A stretch of 64,000 nucleotides of DNA from Latrodectus hesperus (Eukaryota > Arthropoda > Arachnida > Araneae > Theridiidae). The notes under the pieces are model-generated. The model saw nothing but the letters and a program-made list of their open reading frames with translations, was not told where the DNA came from and did not search any database. Positions within the stretch are counted from its first letter, which is position 1. Each line of letters begins with the position of its first letter. The stretch lies in assembly GCA_037975125.1 (NCBI GenBank), contig CM075857.1, positions 23,990,207 to 24,054,206 on the forward strand. Reading direction: 5' to 3'. Shown piece by piece: positions 1-24,724 of the stretch. Made by a program: the position numbers and the translations under genes.

Positions 1-5237
<5,237 letters not shown>

Positions 5238-5477
5238 TTAAAGGGCTGTCAAGTTGTTCCTGTTGTTGTTTCTAATCCCAGATGGCGTAGTTAAATTAAC
5301 CATCTCCATAAAACCAAAAATCATTAAAAAGTCTGAAAATAAAATAGGATTCTCCGAAACCTCTTTCACAGTAAAACTCAGACAGTCAAGAATATGTCTC
5401 GGGGAGGCCTGTTCAGCCTTGCTACCAGTGACACTCCAGAAAGACCTTCTGGCCCCTGTTGAAAAGAAAGGGACGAC
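5238..5477 (-). pseudogene. Decayed C-terminal end of a non-LTR retrotransposon ORF2
   Basis: Reading the minus strand from 5477 to a TAA at 5238-5240 gives an open segment with the blocks TGARRSF, KAEQASPRHILDCL and SDFLMIFGFMEMVNL, ending in an Asn-rich GIRNNNRNN. These align in order with the LINE tail at 23265-23528 in this window (EGRKTF, QASPEHLLDC, VFDFLTVNELVDLV). From general knowledge this lies at the C-terminal end of ORF2 after the RNase H-like region of Jockey/R1-type elements. An in-frame TAG lies just upstream at the 5477 side, and the catalytic reverse transcriptase and endonuclease are absent, so this is a dead 5'-truncated copy. The Asn-rich end is translation of the CAACAACAACAGG tail into the 3' end of the element. 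An open frame on the opposite strand at 5254-5481 is its shadow. The homology is clear within the window; the family name is inference. Confidence 0.72.
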
Positions 5478-5938
5478 CTAATGTGGCTACTGACAAATGA
5501 AGTGGTAGAAAACTTGCAGACAATAAAACCAGCAACAATCGACACTGCAAAACAAATACAAGTCACTTCTATTTATATAGTCATCTGTACTGTATATTTG
5601 TTTATTTTCGTGTAGAATGCTAATTGGAAAACATATCACTATGAAAAAATTACTGGTAGCAATAAAATGTACTTTTACACATTTAAGAACTTTTATCTAA
5701 AATTGTAAAGTATTCCGTCAACAATAATCTTCAGATCACGCAAAATATACAGCAGTTCCAATATCCTTCAAGTGAAATGATACTTCTTGTAGAGGTGGGA
5801 CAAATATAATGACCTCCTGATTGATTTATGAAGATACTGCTGCCAAATTATGAAGGCGAATACTTCAGATACATTAAGGAGTCTTCGTTATCTGTAAATA
5901 TAATAGATAATAATCAGGTTCTATAAAGCAGAAGATCG

Positions 5939-6217
5939 GAGGCTTTGTGGTAGCGTTTCACGCTGCCAAGAAATTGGTCCGAAGGTTCGATTCTCGTGTT
6001 TGGCAAGGTCGGCTCAGCCTTTTATCTGTTCAGTGGGTCGATAAACTGAGTACATATTATACTTGGAAATTAAACACTATAGGGTTTCGCATTAGGTTGA
6101 CCATCTCAACGGGGCACATGCTTTCAGGGGTCTCGGTCCGGAAAACAGAAAACGGTACTGTAGGTTTGACCTACATAATGACTCTGGTGCCTGTGAATCA
6201 AACAAATGGTCCTGAGT
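5939..6217 (+). mobile_element. tRNA-derived SINE, family B copy 1
   Basis: A tRNA-like head carries an A-box-like TGGTAGCGTTTCACGC and a B box GGTTCGATTCT at 5984-5994. The body follows with GTGGGTCGATAAACTGAGTA, a segment reading GCATTAGGTTGACCAT, and CGGTCCGGAAAACAG. The same blocks in the same order are found at 30592-30838 (plus) and 32158-32451 (minus). The head has small deletions compared with the 32-kb copy, and no clear target-site duplication is seen, so this is an old copy. An open frame at 5947-6219 runs through it by chance. Confidence 0.8.
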
Positions 6218-6221
6218 GATA

Positions 6222-8654
6222 TTAGGTTTAAAAGTATATAATGCAACATGCTATCAAATGCAGATGTAACTGAATCGTAACTATTGCTAAACTTTAACAA
6301 AAGAAAGGAAATATTCTTAAAATGCTAATACATCAATTTTATTTTGATAATTTCAAAAAATTTAATTAGAAATTTTCAACCTTTTTTGAAATTATCTTTA
6401 TATTTATCATCATGAACCAAATAAGTTTTGAAATTGAGGTCCTTAAAACTTTGAAAAATGGAATATAAAATTTAATGTAATGTACATACAAATCCTTTTA
6501 GAGTTGACATAGAATGCTGAAGTAATACCAGTTCAAGCGATAATTCAGCATTAGTCTTATAAATTGCCCCAAAACTCCATAAATCTTTGCTGCATTAATA
6601 TGCAACAGAAGTGAACGGTGTAGAGACCGGACAGGTAAATTGCCAATTTCAACTGCTCATATCTCACACCTCTCTGAGTGAATGACAATCTGTAATAAAT
6701 TGTTCTTCCGGCGATATATATCCAGAAATTGATGAAGATGGTGAAGAATGGGAACAGTGCGGATTTAAGTGATTTTTGCTTAACTCATCATAATTTAAAA
6801 CTATACAGTCACATGATAAGATTTATTGGTAAATAACTAATAAATCTCACTAATTATTGATTGCAATTTATAAATTTTGAGTAAAATTTCATATTTGTGT
6901 CTCACATAAAATAGTTAAATTCGCATAGGTATAATACAAGTTAAAAACCATAAGCTGTTCAATATATTGAATAACAAATTTATTTAATTAGAAAATTATG
7001 TACTTATTTTCAAACAAAATTTCGTTGTTGTGCATTTAATATTTCAATTATACTTATCAATAATTTTTCATATCTGATTTAATGTATCTGAATATTCTTA
7101 AATATCATTTAATTTAATTCATGCGGGACAGATTTTATTATATACATTCAATACTTTCGTACAGTTTTAAACTTTTAAAATTATATGAAACTATATGATA
7201 ATATTCTGGAGCTCAAATTCAAGTTAAACATTTAAAATGTCGTTTTAATATTTTTAAAATATTTATGCAACAACTTCCTAAGATATTAAAAATATATTTT
7301 TAACCACAATAAAACATTTTGCAATTTCACAAAATTTTCAGTTAATGAAATTTCGTAAAATTACAAAGAAAGACATGAAAATTTTCTAAGCGACAAATTC
7401 TTTCGTTGTAAAGTAAGAAATTAAATAATTAGAAATATTACTTGTGTGTTAAGCAAATAAAAACGTATGCATTCTGAATATATTTGTTCAAAATAGCATT
7501 TAGTTTTAATTAGTAAGTTACAATATAAGTATATAACATACCTTTAAATATTAGTTAAAGTTGTCAAATATAGTTAAAATAATAATTAAATTTAGAAAGT
7601 AAAGTTCCTATCAGAAGAAATAATTTGCTGGATACATTTCTACATTATTAAAGTTTCCATTATTATTCTGTTCTATTAAAAATTGCATATTTATATCAAA
7701 AGACAGATTTGAAATTTCTTAAAATATTTATTATATTAGAATAATGATTTTAATAATTTGGTGTTATTTTCTTTTCTATATTTAAATAATTGAAATTGCT
7801 TTCAGATATTTAGGAACTATCATTTCTTTTGGATCTATATAAATATTTCATTAAGTAAAAAGAAAAAATTGTATTCCTTAGAGTGCGTCTTTATTGGGCA
7901 TTTCAAAAAATAATTTTGGCAGAAAAAACTATCAAAGTATTCAGAGCTACTAAAAAAATCTTATCATCAAAGAAATATTTATAGATAGCAATCTAAACTT
8001 GTATATCGTCATAGCAACGTCATATTAACGTCACAGCTTAATGTTACGTAATAATAATGAAAAGAAAAAATAAGCAAATAAGAGCGGCATCTTTTAGTAA
8101 ATTTTGTTTGTGAGAATTTTTTTCTATGTCTTCTTTTAAAAAAAAATAATTGGACTTATGTATCAAAAGAGTTTAAGAAAGTTTAACGCATTTGTCGATT
8201 TGATACGATATTAAAATATATTTGCAACTTTGAGTATTTCAATATAGTTTCTATGCCGCTTTTAACTGAATTTTCTTAAAGCAGTTTGAAAATAATGTTT
8301 TTATTTAATGTATGAAATTTAATTAAATATTTTCTCTTTTAGTACTTTGTTTTTGATAGGTATTTGATGATTTTTACTAAACACTAAACAATACTTGAAA
8401 ATTTAAGTTTATTTTCAATTCAGTACAACACGAAAATACTTATTAATCAAATGTTCTTTTAAAATATCATCTAAAAATACTCTGTTTTGAAAATTACTGT
8501 TCGGCATAGCGTCGCATAAGTGCTTACAATTTAGCAAAAATTTTAGATATATGTTGTTCGCTTATTTCCTTGCACTACCATATTCAAGCAACTAGATTCT
8601 TTTATAAAACAATTTTATAAAATACTTACAAAAACTAAGAAAAATTAAAAACAC
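6222..8654. other. AT-rich non-coding DNA
   Basis: No gene is supported. A less AT-rich patch at about 6520-6780 has no recognisable coding similarity. The remainder is simple AT-rich sequence apart from the site cluster near 8.0 kb. Confidence 0.55.
8007..8051. promoter_or_regulatory. Cluster of CRE half-sites and a PAR-bZIP palindrome
   Basis: Three CGTCA half-sites begin at 8007, 8018 and 8029, each about 11 bp apart (one helical turn). They are followed by the palindrome TTACGTAA at 8044-8051. CREB/ATF proteins bind TGACG/CGTCA, and C/EBP or PAR-bZIP proteins bind TTACGTAA. The spacing is suggestive, but function is inference and no neighbouring gene is known. Confidence 0.3.
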
Positions 8655-8666
8655 AATAATGAATTG

Positions 8667-9070
8667 TTGTTGTTGTTGTTGTTACTTATGACACTTGGAC
8701 AAGCCAAGCTCGCTATGCCGTTGGCAGTGCGAATTAAGTCAAACGGGTGCGTCTTTCGTTTGGAACAGAGCACCACGAAGGTGAAAGTACGTCTTTGCTC
8801 TAATTAAAGTGCCTCGTAATTTTGAACCAAGGTCAGGTGACGAGGCCACACCTGAGCTGGCACCCTCCTCTCCACATCCACGCCACACCAGCGGAAGGAC
8901 TTTGGACGTCACAGATTAACGTAGACACGTCCCCAACCTACGGAGTTCCAGCAACCCAGTGAAGGAGAGTATACCGTGGTCACCCTCCCAACCACTGCCT
9001 GCGGCAAATGATGCTTCACTTTGCTGAGCTTACGGGAAGCGGCATGAAGCTACTGAGCCACTGGAGCTCT
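8667..9070 (-). mobile_element. 5S rRNA-headed SINE sharing the family A body
   Basis: The 12-bp direct repeat CAATAATGAATT at 8655-8666 and 9071-9082 is a perfect target-site duplication and fixes the limits (404 bp). Read on the minus strand, the 5' head (plus 9043 down to about 8971) contains GCCGCTTCCCG, then AAGTGAAGCATC and GGGAGGGTGACC. These match in order the 5S rRNA blocks GCCGGTTCTCG, AAGTTAAGCA (internal box A) and GGATGGGTGACC (box C); over the first 32 nt I count 25 ungapped identities with a remembered arthropod-type 5S sequence. The middle contains a GCCTCGT/ACGAGGC hairpin and a CACAGATTAACG segment like family A. The tail-proximal body (GACACTTGGACAAGCCAAGC to the GTGCGTCTTTCG region) and (CAA)n tail are the same as in the family A SINEs. 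It is a non-autonomous retroposon likely transcribed by RNA polymerase III. This resembles the SINE3 class in design. Confidence 0.78.
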
Positions 9071-9082
9071 CAATAATGAATT

Positions 9083-13430
<4,348 letters not shown>

Positions 13431-13531
13431 ACAAGATCAGAGAGAGAAAATATGAAGCATGATTAGCAATATCATAAGCATAAATTGAAATAAATACAAA
13501 AATTATACGCTTAGCAATTAATTCATTATTA

Positions 13532-13579
13532 ATTTTAGTAATTCTATTTAAACAATAGCTTAAATAGAATTACTAAAAT
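13532..13579. repeat. Perfect 20-bp hairpin
   Basis: The left arm ATTTTAGTAATTCTATTTAA (13532-13551) is exactly complementary to the right arm at 13560-13579, with an 8-nt loop. It may be the remnant of a small inverted duplication. Confidence 0.85.
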
Positions 13580-13734
13580 ATATATTAATCTTAAATTTTT
13601 TTATTAAATTAATTAAATGTCAAATGAAGAATAATAAAGCGAAATCTAGTGAATAGATGGAACATATATTCAATTGATAGCTCAAAATTTAAAAGAAACA
13701 TGTAATAAAAGAGAAAGAAAATGAAGTATCAATA

Positions 13735-13880
13735 TGACCAGCTTCTTCAGGCGGTTGATCACATTGGCACAAAGTGTGGCTTTTCTGCATTATCTTCAGT
13801 CTAAAGTCTTAAGCCTTAATCATAAGTCTTCAGGGTGTAGTGGCTTCATTAAGAGTAGTCTGTTAAGTCTGGAGCCGTTT
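13735..13880. other. Less AT-rich unique patch
   Basis: Between two TA arrays, a patch contains repeated AAGTCTTAAG/AAGTCTTCAG words and has visibly more G+C than its flanks. No coding or repeat family is recognised. It may be a transposon relic. Confidence 0.3.
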
Positions 13881-14010
13881 CAGGTTCCTTTTATTTTATA
13901 CATCTTTTAAATTTTGAACAATCTATTGAATATATATCCCACTTATTTACTATATTTTGTATTTTTACTTTATTTGGCATTTAATTAACATATTTAAATA
14001 ATTTACAATT

Positions 14011-18245
<4,235 letters not shown>

Positions 18246-18677
18246 AAATTTAGTACATTACTACAGGACAAATGAATCATAAGAACTTTATTTTACAAAT
18301 CACTTCATGAATATTAGTTATCATTGTCCACTGTGTATTATGATCCACTGAGTGTTTCTCTGCACATATATAGTACATTACTATAGAACAAATAAATCTG
18401 AGAAGAACTTTATTTTACAAATCATTCAGGGATATTAATTATTTGCGTACGTACTATTTAAAAATTTAGTACATTACTACAGGACAAATGAATCATAAGA
18501 ACTTTATTTTACAAATCACTTCATGAATATTAGTTATCATTGTCCACTGTGTATTATGATCCACTGAGTGTTTCTCTGCACATATATAGTACATTACTAT
18601 AGAACAAATAAATCTGAGAAGAACTTTAATTTACAAATCATTCAGGGATATTAATTATTTGCGTACGTACTATTTAA
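18246..18677. repeat. 216-bp tandem duplication with an older half-unit repeat inside
   Basis: Copy 1 (18246-18461) and copy 2 (18462-18677) are directly adjacent. By eye they differ at one position (ACTTTATTTTAC versus ACTTTAATTTAC late in the copy). Inside each copy, two roughly 108-bp halves are related but diverged: both carry TAGTACATTACTA, AGAACTTTATTTTACAAATCA and GATATTA/GAATATTA blocks. The phrase ATGATCC-GAGTGTTTCT-TGCACA also precedes both halves. The pattern is an old dimer later duplicated as one unit, as expected at the start of a higher-order satellite. Confidence 0.93.
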
Positions 18678-19089
18678 AAATTTAGCAACTTCGAGAGTAT
18701 TATGAAACTACGGTTCTTAATTGAATATTTTTACATGAATTTCTTAATAAAATAAAAAATCACATCTTAAGACTCAACTTTAAAAATTCCTCATTTTTGT
18801 CATATTCAATGCGTCAGTTTGAAATAAAAAGTAAACAAAAACTTTATAAGCTAATTTAAGAGAAATATTTTTAATTTTGGTTATAAATATTAGCTAAATC
18901 CGCTAAAATCTTTTATTATTCTCATATAACTTGACAAAGGAATAAAAACAACTTTTTCTCTTCTGAAGCTCAGAATCATTTACATATACTTTAAGTGGGT
19001 AAATAGAAACATAAAAATTCTCTTGAATAGAACTGTGTCAGAGATGCTATTTTAAGGCTGACATCAAACTGAAATACACCAAAAGTTTT

Positions 19090-19460
19090 TTCAAAACTTT
19101 TCGTCACAGCGTGGGGGAGAATGCGCATATTATTATTTTATTTGCAGGCATTTCAGAGCGACCAAAATAATAATTTCCGTGCCTTACTTTCATTATGACG
19201 AAGTAATAAAGTTCTTCTAGGAGAGAGAATCAGAACTTATATTCAATGAGGAAGTCAGGTTTGAGGGAATCTTGGCAAAAATTAATGAAATGTCCAGAGT
19301 GTGATTTCTTTCCCCGTGGCTCTAAATAACTCGCTGTTTCTCTCTAAATTGCTCGTAAAAACACAATAAACGGCATGCAAAAGTTTATCTTGCCATACAA
19401 AAATGAAAATAGCTCCAAAACTGAGACAAACATTAACAGCTTGTGCCAGTTGAAATATTC
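19090..19460. other. Unique, less AT-rich block; possible conserved non-coding element
   Basis: This block contains GCGTGGGGGAGAATGCGC, CCCCGTGGCTC and several non-repetitive stretches, in contrast to the flanks. No open frame or repeat similarity is seen. It could be an enhancer-like element or an unrecognised insertion. Confidence 0.3.
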
Positions 19461-20149
19461 AAATTATTTCGAACAATGTTATCTTCTTATTAGTAGATTA
19501 TGTGTATGTTTTTAGAATTTTGGAATTGTTTAAGAGTTGTAAAAGAAAATTCAATCTTTAAATTTATTATAAAATACTCTGTTACTGCAAAATATTTTTA
19601 CTAAAGATATTTAAATTCTTCCGATTTTTCAGAATCCTTGTTTTATCTGCCAATTTTTTATAAAGTTATTGTGACAATAAATTTTAAATTTTATAAATGA
19701 ATATTTCAGTCGATTTTTACCATATTTACAGAAAATGCCCATGTTAAGCAATGAAATGTATTACTTATTTATTTTGATACAATTAACACACACAAAACAA
19801 ATCAGTTTTAAAGTAACTTTTTTATTTTTCTTATCAAAATAAATAGTAATAAATAACATAAATTGGTTGTATTCATTTAGAAACTTAATAAATGTATATA
19901 TTCTTATATTGACATACTTAGTATTTTCCTGTTTTATCCTTCATTTTATTAATATCTGTCAATTAGCTATATATAACATTTTAGAATGACTATACCATTT
20001 AATTTTTGCGATTTTTAAATAATTTTTACTATTGTTCAAACTTTCTTAAATCATTCAGAGCAACAAATATAAATTTAAAAATAAAATTTAAGTGACACTT
20101 TCTGATGTTAATGTTCTGATGTTAAAGACTTAAATTTAAGTGATACATA

Positions 20150-20224
20150 AATTTAAATCTTTAACATCAGAATATTTAGTTAAGTGATACTTAACTAAAT
20201 ATTCTGATGTTAAAGATTTAAATT
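20150..20224. repeat. Near-perfect palindrome with 36-bp arms
   Basis: The arm 20150-20185 is exactly complementary to 20189-20224 around a 3-nt spacer (GAT). The arms contain CTTTAACATCAGAATATTTA. A partial third copy (TTCTGATGTTAAAGACTTAAAT) lies at about 20112-20136, so a short unit was copied in both orientations. Confidence 0.95.
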
Positions 20225-22688
20225 AGTCATTATGTCTTCCAGTATAAAAGTTTTGATATACCAAATTCTTCTTAATAATGTTATTACTTTAAAAATTAAA
20301 TTTCATTTTGCTGTTATCATTGGTAAAGTTTCATCGCCTAAGTTAAGAGTTCTTTAGCCTAATTTTGTTGTAAGCAATAACTTTTGCAACTGTAATAAAT
20401 TTAATAAAAGTTTCCATTAAAGACATTCTCTTAATTCATTTAAAAAATCTTTCAATATTTATATTATAATGTTTATTGTTTATATCATTTTTATACAAAA
20501 TATGAATATTTTAATTCACATATCACTTAATCAGGTATATTTGTACGTCAAAATAAAAATATTTAATGTTGAAATTTGCAAATATAAATTCGTAAATAAA
20601 TAAACAAATAAAATATTACCCTTATTAAAAGTAAAATTTTGGATGGACATCAAATTGATCCTATATTCTATACAAAGCAAATATTCTATTTTCCATTTAG
20701 CATCGCGTCTAAAATCTACATAATTTATACAACATCCGTTAATAATTTCTAAATAATATTACATAAATGCGTTTTTTATTTTAAAATTGACATAAGCTTA
20801 TTATATAAATAGCATGAATACTTACTATACTAAATTACCTAAAACTTTATTTTTATCATACATATAACATAAAGTAATTGAAAACATGTGTTACATTTGG
20901 TATTTTTGTATAGTAATAAATATATTTTTTACAGATTTCTTAAAGAGGACGAGTCTGGAGAATTTTAATGTTATTAGTTCTTAAAATTTCATTTTTAGCA
21001 TTTTAATTTCAAATATTACTTGAAGTTTTAGACTTTATATTACTGAAATTTTCTTACGGGATTTATTGGTACTTTTCTAAATTTTAATAAACGAAAAATA
21101 CCTTTTGAATGTTCATACAAATTTTAAATGTTGAAATCAATTTATACTTCTTTTGAGAAAATAATGTTTTTATCATTTTTCTGCAAAGATGAAAAGTTTA
21201 CTTCTCATAATTTATCTACCATATAAAATATCATTTATAATTTACAGAAAAGAACTAAAAAGTGTTTCTCGTGTCAATTTTTGAAGAAAATGAAAAGGCA
21301 TATTACTTATTCGAAGTATAAAGATGTATTAATATATTTCTTCTTATATTTAATATTTTTAAAGATTATTTTAAAATTCATTTTACTGAACAAAAGTTAT
21401 ATGTTTCTGAGATATTTGAAGAGGTTTCACAAATTCTTGAAGAAACCTTGAATTCTTCTGTATTAGAGATTGGTGCAGCTTGTCCTTATCTGGACCTTGC
21501 CCCAGAAAACTCAACCAACCAACCAATTTGTATTAGAGAATCGTATAAATATCATGCATCATCAATCATTTGTCATAGAAACAAGTAAAACAAAAAGTGA
21601 TGAGTAAAAATTGTTACAAATTAAAACATCATTAAAACTAAATTTAATTACTAGTTCGTTTTTTTTCTTAGTTATGAAAATTAAAATTAGTAATCTTCAT
21701 TAAAAATGTGCACCATAATACATCGTGACTGATTTGTTAACAAAACTAAAACTCATTTTGAAAAATACATATGAAATGTATTTATGGATTCAACAAATAT
21801 AAATATACACGCTGTAAAATAAACCATTGTAAATAGATTTAAGCTCATAAAATTACAAGATATACCGCTGCAATTTCAATTTAAAATTGCTAATTATCAA
21901 CTTTTGTTACATAATACTTTTGTTACATGTTATCAACTTTTGCCCATAAAACAAGTTAATAGAGTTTCGGTTATCTGATATACTTGAATTTAATCGCTTA
22001 ATCCAAGATAAACCTCATTGTTTCAAGAGTTAAGATTTAAAATTTAAATATCGTAATAGTGTCGTCTTATCACTTATTCTAAAGTTTAACGTAATTATAG
22101 AAATCTAAAATAACTTAATGATTTGCGTGCTTAACATGTTAATACCCTTTTCACGTAACTCCTAAAATATATATAAGCTTAAGATATTAAGACTTTAATA
22201 ATTCGTTGATTTACGCCTACGATGCAAACTCCCACACATATGTTCACTTTGCAAACGATATAGATGATATCTTATTTCCCCGTTATTCATTGAAGTGAAT
22301 GATTCTGATTTATATTTGAAGAATTTATTATATTTGTAGGAGTTTAAAGAATCTTTTTTTACCGTTAAGGATGATAAAGGTAAGAAAAGACGATGATGAT
22401 CCAATTCTTATGAATTCAATTCATTGTATTTACTCTTTTTTATTAGTCATTAAAACATCCCAAGTTCTAGTACAAAGAGAGAAAAGTTTTTCTATAATTC
22501 GTTACTCTAATAAAAATCTTACAGTAAATATCCTATAATTTTAAAGTATATCATAAAAGTCATTTTTAAAGTAGAAGAACATATCATAACTTTTATAGTT
22601 ATATTAATATTTAATTGATTAGTTCTTTCGATAATTAAGCAATTTTTAATACATTCATTAGGAATATATCATTAAAACACGTAACTTC
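20225..22688. other. AT-rich non-coding DNA
   Basis: No gene is supported. The minus-strand open frame 22195-22404 (69 codons) contains a complex C-terminal stretch (RLQSEHMCGSLHRRRK) but has no recognised homology and no exon structure that I can define. Confidence 0.45.
21469..21533 (+). mobile_element. Possible 3' end of a retroposon with CAAC tail
   Basis: A small less AT-rich insert (GGTGCAGCTTGTCC, GGACCTTGCCCCAG) ends in three ACCA/CCAA repeats. This looks like the truncated 3' end of a SINE or LINE different from those elsewhere in the window. Only about 65 bp remain. Confidence 0.35.
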
Positions 22689-23070
22689 TGTTGTTGTTTT
22701 TACTCATGACACTGGACAAACAAAACTTGCTATGCTGTTGACTATGTGAATTTAAGACAGTAAGGTGAGTCTTTCGTTTAACCAGAGTATTACGAAGGTG
22801 AAAGTATGACTTTGCTCTAAACTCCTCCTATAGATGGCAACACCTGCTGGTTCATTCCCTCAATGTCAAAATTAAGGGATTGGATCATTGATTTGAAGGG
22901 TGAGTAAATTATCTTCGGACCATTACACCCATGGTAACTGATCAACAACCGATAACAGGACTTTCGATTCCACAGATTTAACGAACACGTATATTGCATG
23001 TACTTTGGCGGCATTGGGAATCAGACAGAAGACCGATGCTCTAACATCTAGGATATCACAACCCCCGTAA
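22689..23070 (-). mobile_element. SINE family A, degenerate copy
   Basis: On the plus strand it starts with the complement of the CAA tail (TTGTTG). The family A body follows in order: CATGACACTGGACAA, GTCTTTCGTTTAACC, AGATGGCAACACC, CCATTACACCCATGGTAAC, ACTTTCGATTCCACAGATTT. The tRNA-like head at the right end is badly decayed (GATGCTCTAACATCTAGG), and the B box is lost by mutation. An open frame at 22817-23014 minus is incidental. Confidence 0.85.
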
Positions 23071-23249
23071 TTTCTGGACATAACTAAATATTTTCAATAA
23101 ATGATTCAATAATTCAATTAGATTTCAAATGAGTGCTATATGTGGTAAAAGCACTTGGAACTATCGCATATGATGCCGTAACATTCCACCTGATGTGCGA
23201 AACCAGCTACGATATTCCTTATAATCATAGACACAACTTAGAATCAAAT

Positions 23250-23561
23250 AGAAAAAAAAAGTAGGGATCAAAACCGGGTTTGTCCCTTGACCTCCCGTGT
23301 GACAGACGTACCCGGACTATTCTCTCAAGGCTTGCTAGCGGTCATATTAAGTGCCTCACTTTCAACGAGGGCAGGAAAACTTTCGTCACCTGCACCAAGT
23401 GCCAAAATCATCAAGCTTCTCCTGAGCATCTTTTGGATTGCATGGGTCTCTCTAGGGAGGATCTCTTTAGCAATCTTCTTTTAGTCTTCGACTTCCTTAC
23501 AGTCAACGAACTCGTGGATCTAGTCTGACTCCGTCAGACATGGAGGATAAGCAACAACAAC
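23250..23561 (+). mobile_element. 5'-truncated LINE insertion (312 bp)
   Basis: The 10-bp direct repeat AGAATCAAAT at 23240-23249 and 23562-23571 flanks the insert and marks target-primed insertion. The element holds only the end of ORF2 and a short 3' untranslated region ending GGATAAGCAACAACAAC. The CAA-type 3' end is shared with the SINEs of this window. Confidence 0.85.
23265..23528 (+). pseudogene. C-terminal fragment of a LINE ORF2 (reverse transcriptase protein)
   Basis: The frame is open from just after a TAG at 23262-23264 to the natural-looking stop TGA at 23526-23528. It reads KPGLSLDLPCDRRTRT, a helix-like SRLASGHIKCLTF, then EGRKTFVTCTKCQNHQASP, EHLLDC and VFDFLTVNELVDLV. The C-x2-C-x(n)-H-x3-C arrangement (CTKCQ...HLLDC) is a zinc-knuckle-like end typical of the region after RNase H in Jockey/R1-type ORF2 proteins. 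There is no start codon of its own, because the insertion truncated the 5' part, so this is not a gene. The frame has no internal stop, suggesting a younger copy than the one at 5238-5477. The LINE assignment is firm from the motif order and target-site duplication; the exact clade is inference. Confidence 0.82.
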
Positions 23562-23571
23562 AGAATCAAAT

Positions 23572-24724
23572 TGAGTTATACTTTTCTGTGTCTTCAATAA
23601 ATTATGATAAATAAATTTGTAGTTTGTAATTAAACTATATGCACTCAAAGGCTTATAGCTCCAATTCTATTGAATGAATTAGAATGAAACTTCAAGTATA
23701 ATATATCGCTTATCCATCTTAGGTTTTCCTCGGAAAAGCTAGTTTGAAATTTCGTCAATAGAGATAGGTACATTGCTAATACCAGGGATGATACGAATAA
23801 GTAACTCGCATTATATTTTTACGTAATGGATACTTTTCGAAGAAATTACTCTGTTGCAATAAAAATGCCATCGTGTAAGAAAAAGTATTGGAGCTTAGAA
23901 TCCTGGAAAGAAGAAGTAGATATATCTTCTTTAATGTGCTTTAAAAATCTTATGCATTGATAGGAAAACTATTTGATCAGACTGATAGCAAAACTTACCG
24001 GAGGAGGATGAACATAAAGATAGAATTTGTTTTCATAAATGCAGAGAAAAGTAACCGTGTGAAACTTTGAAGAAATCGTTCCTTAGGTGTTACATTTGGA
24101 AGAAGAAATGTGCAATTGAGCTAAAGATGTTGGAGGAAAATACAATCGCAGCAACTGAAGTCCAAATTTTCCAGTATTTTTTGCAAGTGACAATTCAATA
24201 ACATCATCATTAAACATTCTATTGAAACTGTATGCATGACTGTTCACGAAATTCTGATAACACCATTACAAGATTGATTCCAACGAATACTTGGAAGATC
24301 TTATTTTATACACGAATTTTCTAATGAGGATGCAAATGAAAGAGTATTATCCACTGCATATTAAATAGACAAATGAGGCTCATTTTCATTTATTTGGTAC
24401 TATTAACACATAGAATTTTCACACACAGAATCCTACAAATCCTCATACCGTGCAACATCAACAGGACTTCTTTATAATCATGGACATGGTGTGGATTCAT
24501 AGCTAATCTTATTCTAGGCCTCTATCTCTTTAAGAAGATATAATAAATAAATTCGTTGGTTGTTTGGATGTATAGTTAGCAGTGCTTGATGCAACAGAGT
24601 CTTAGTGAAGCTACTTATCATGGTGTTAAGACGAACTAGTTGTTCCATCCTCAAGATATAAGAGCAAGAGTGTTTCATATGGCAAGACATATACAGAATG
24701 TGATTACAGTTAATTAGCCAGATG
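23572..24724. other. Complex, less AT-rich DNA of unknown origin
   Basis: Base composition is more even than the flanks and there are many short broken frames. This suggests a heavily decayed transposon or pseudogene. I could not assign any motif. Confidence 0.35.

Noticed and set aside
5254..5481. Plus-strand open frame of 75 codons
   Set aside because: It is the antisense shadow of the LINE tail read on the minus strand.
5947..6219. 90-codon open frame
   Set aside because: It runs through a SINE B copy. Other copies of the same SINE do not keep the frame.
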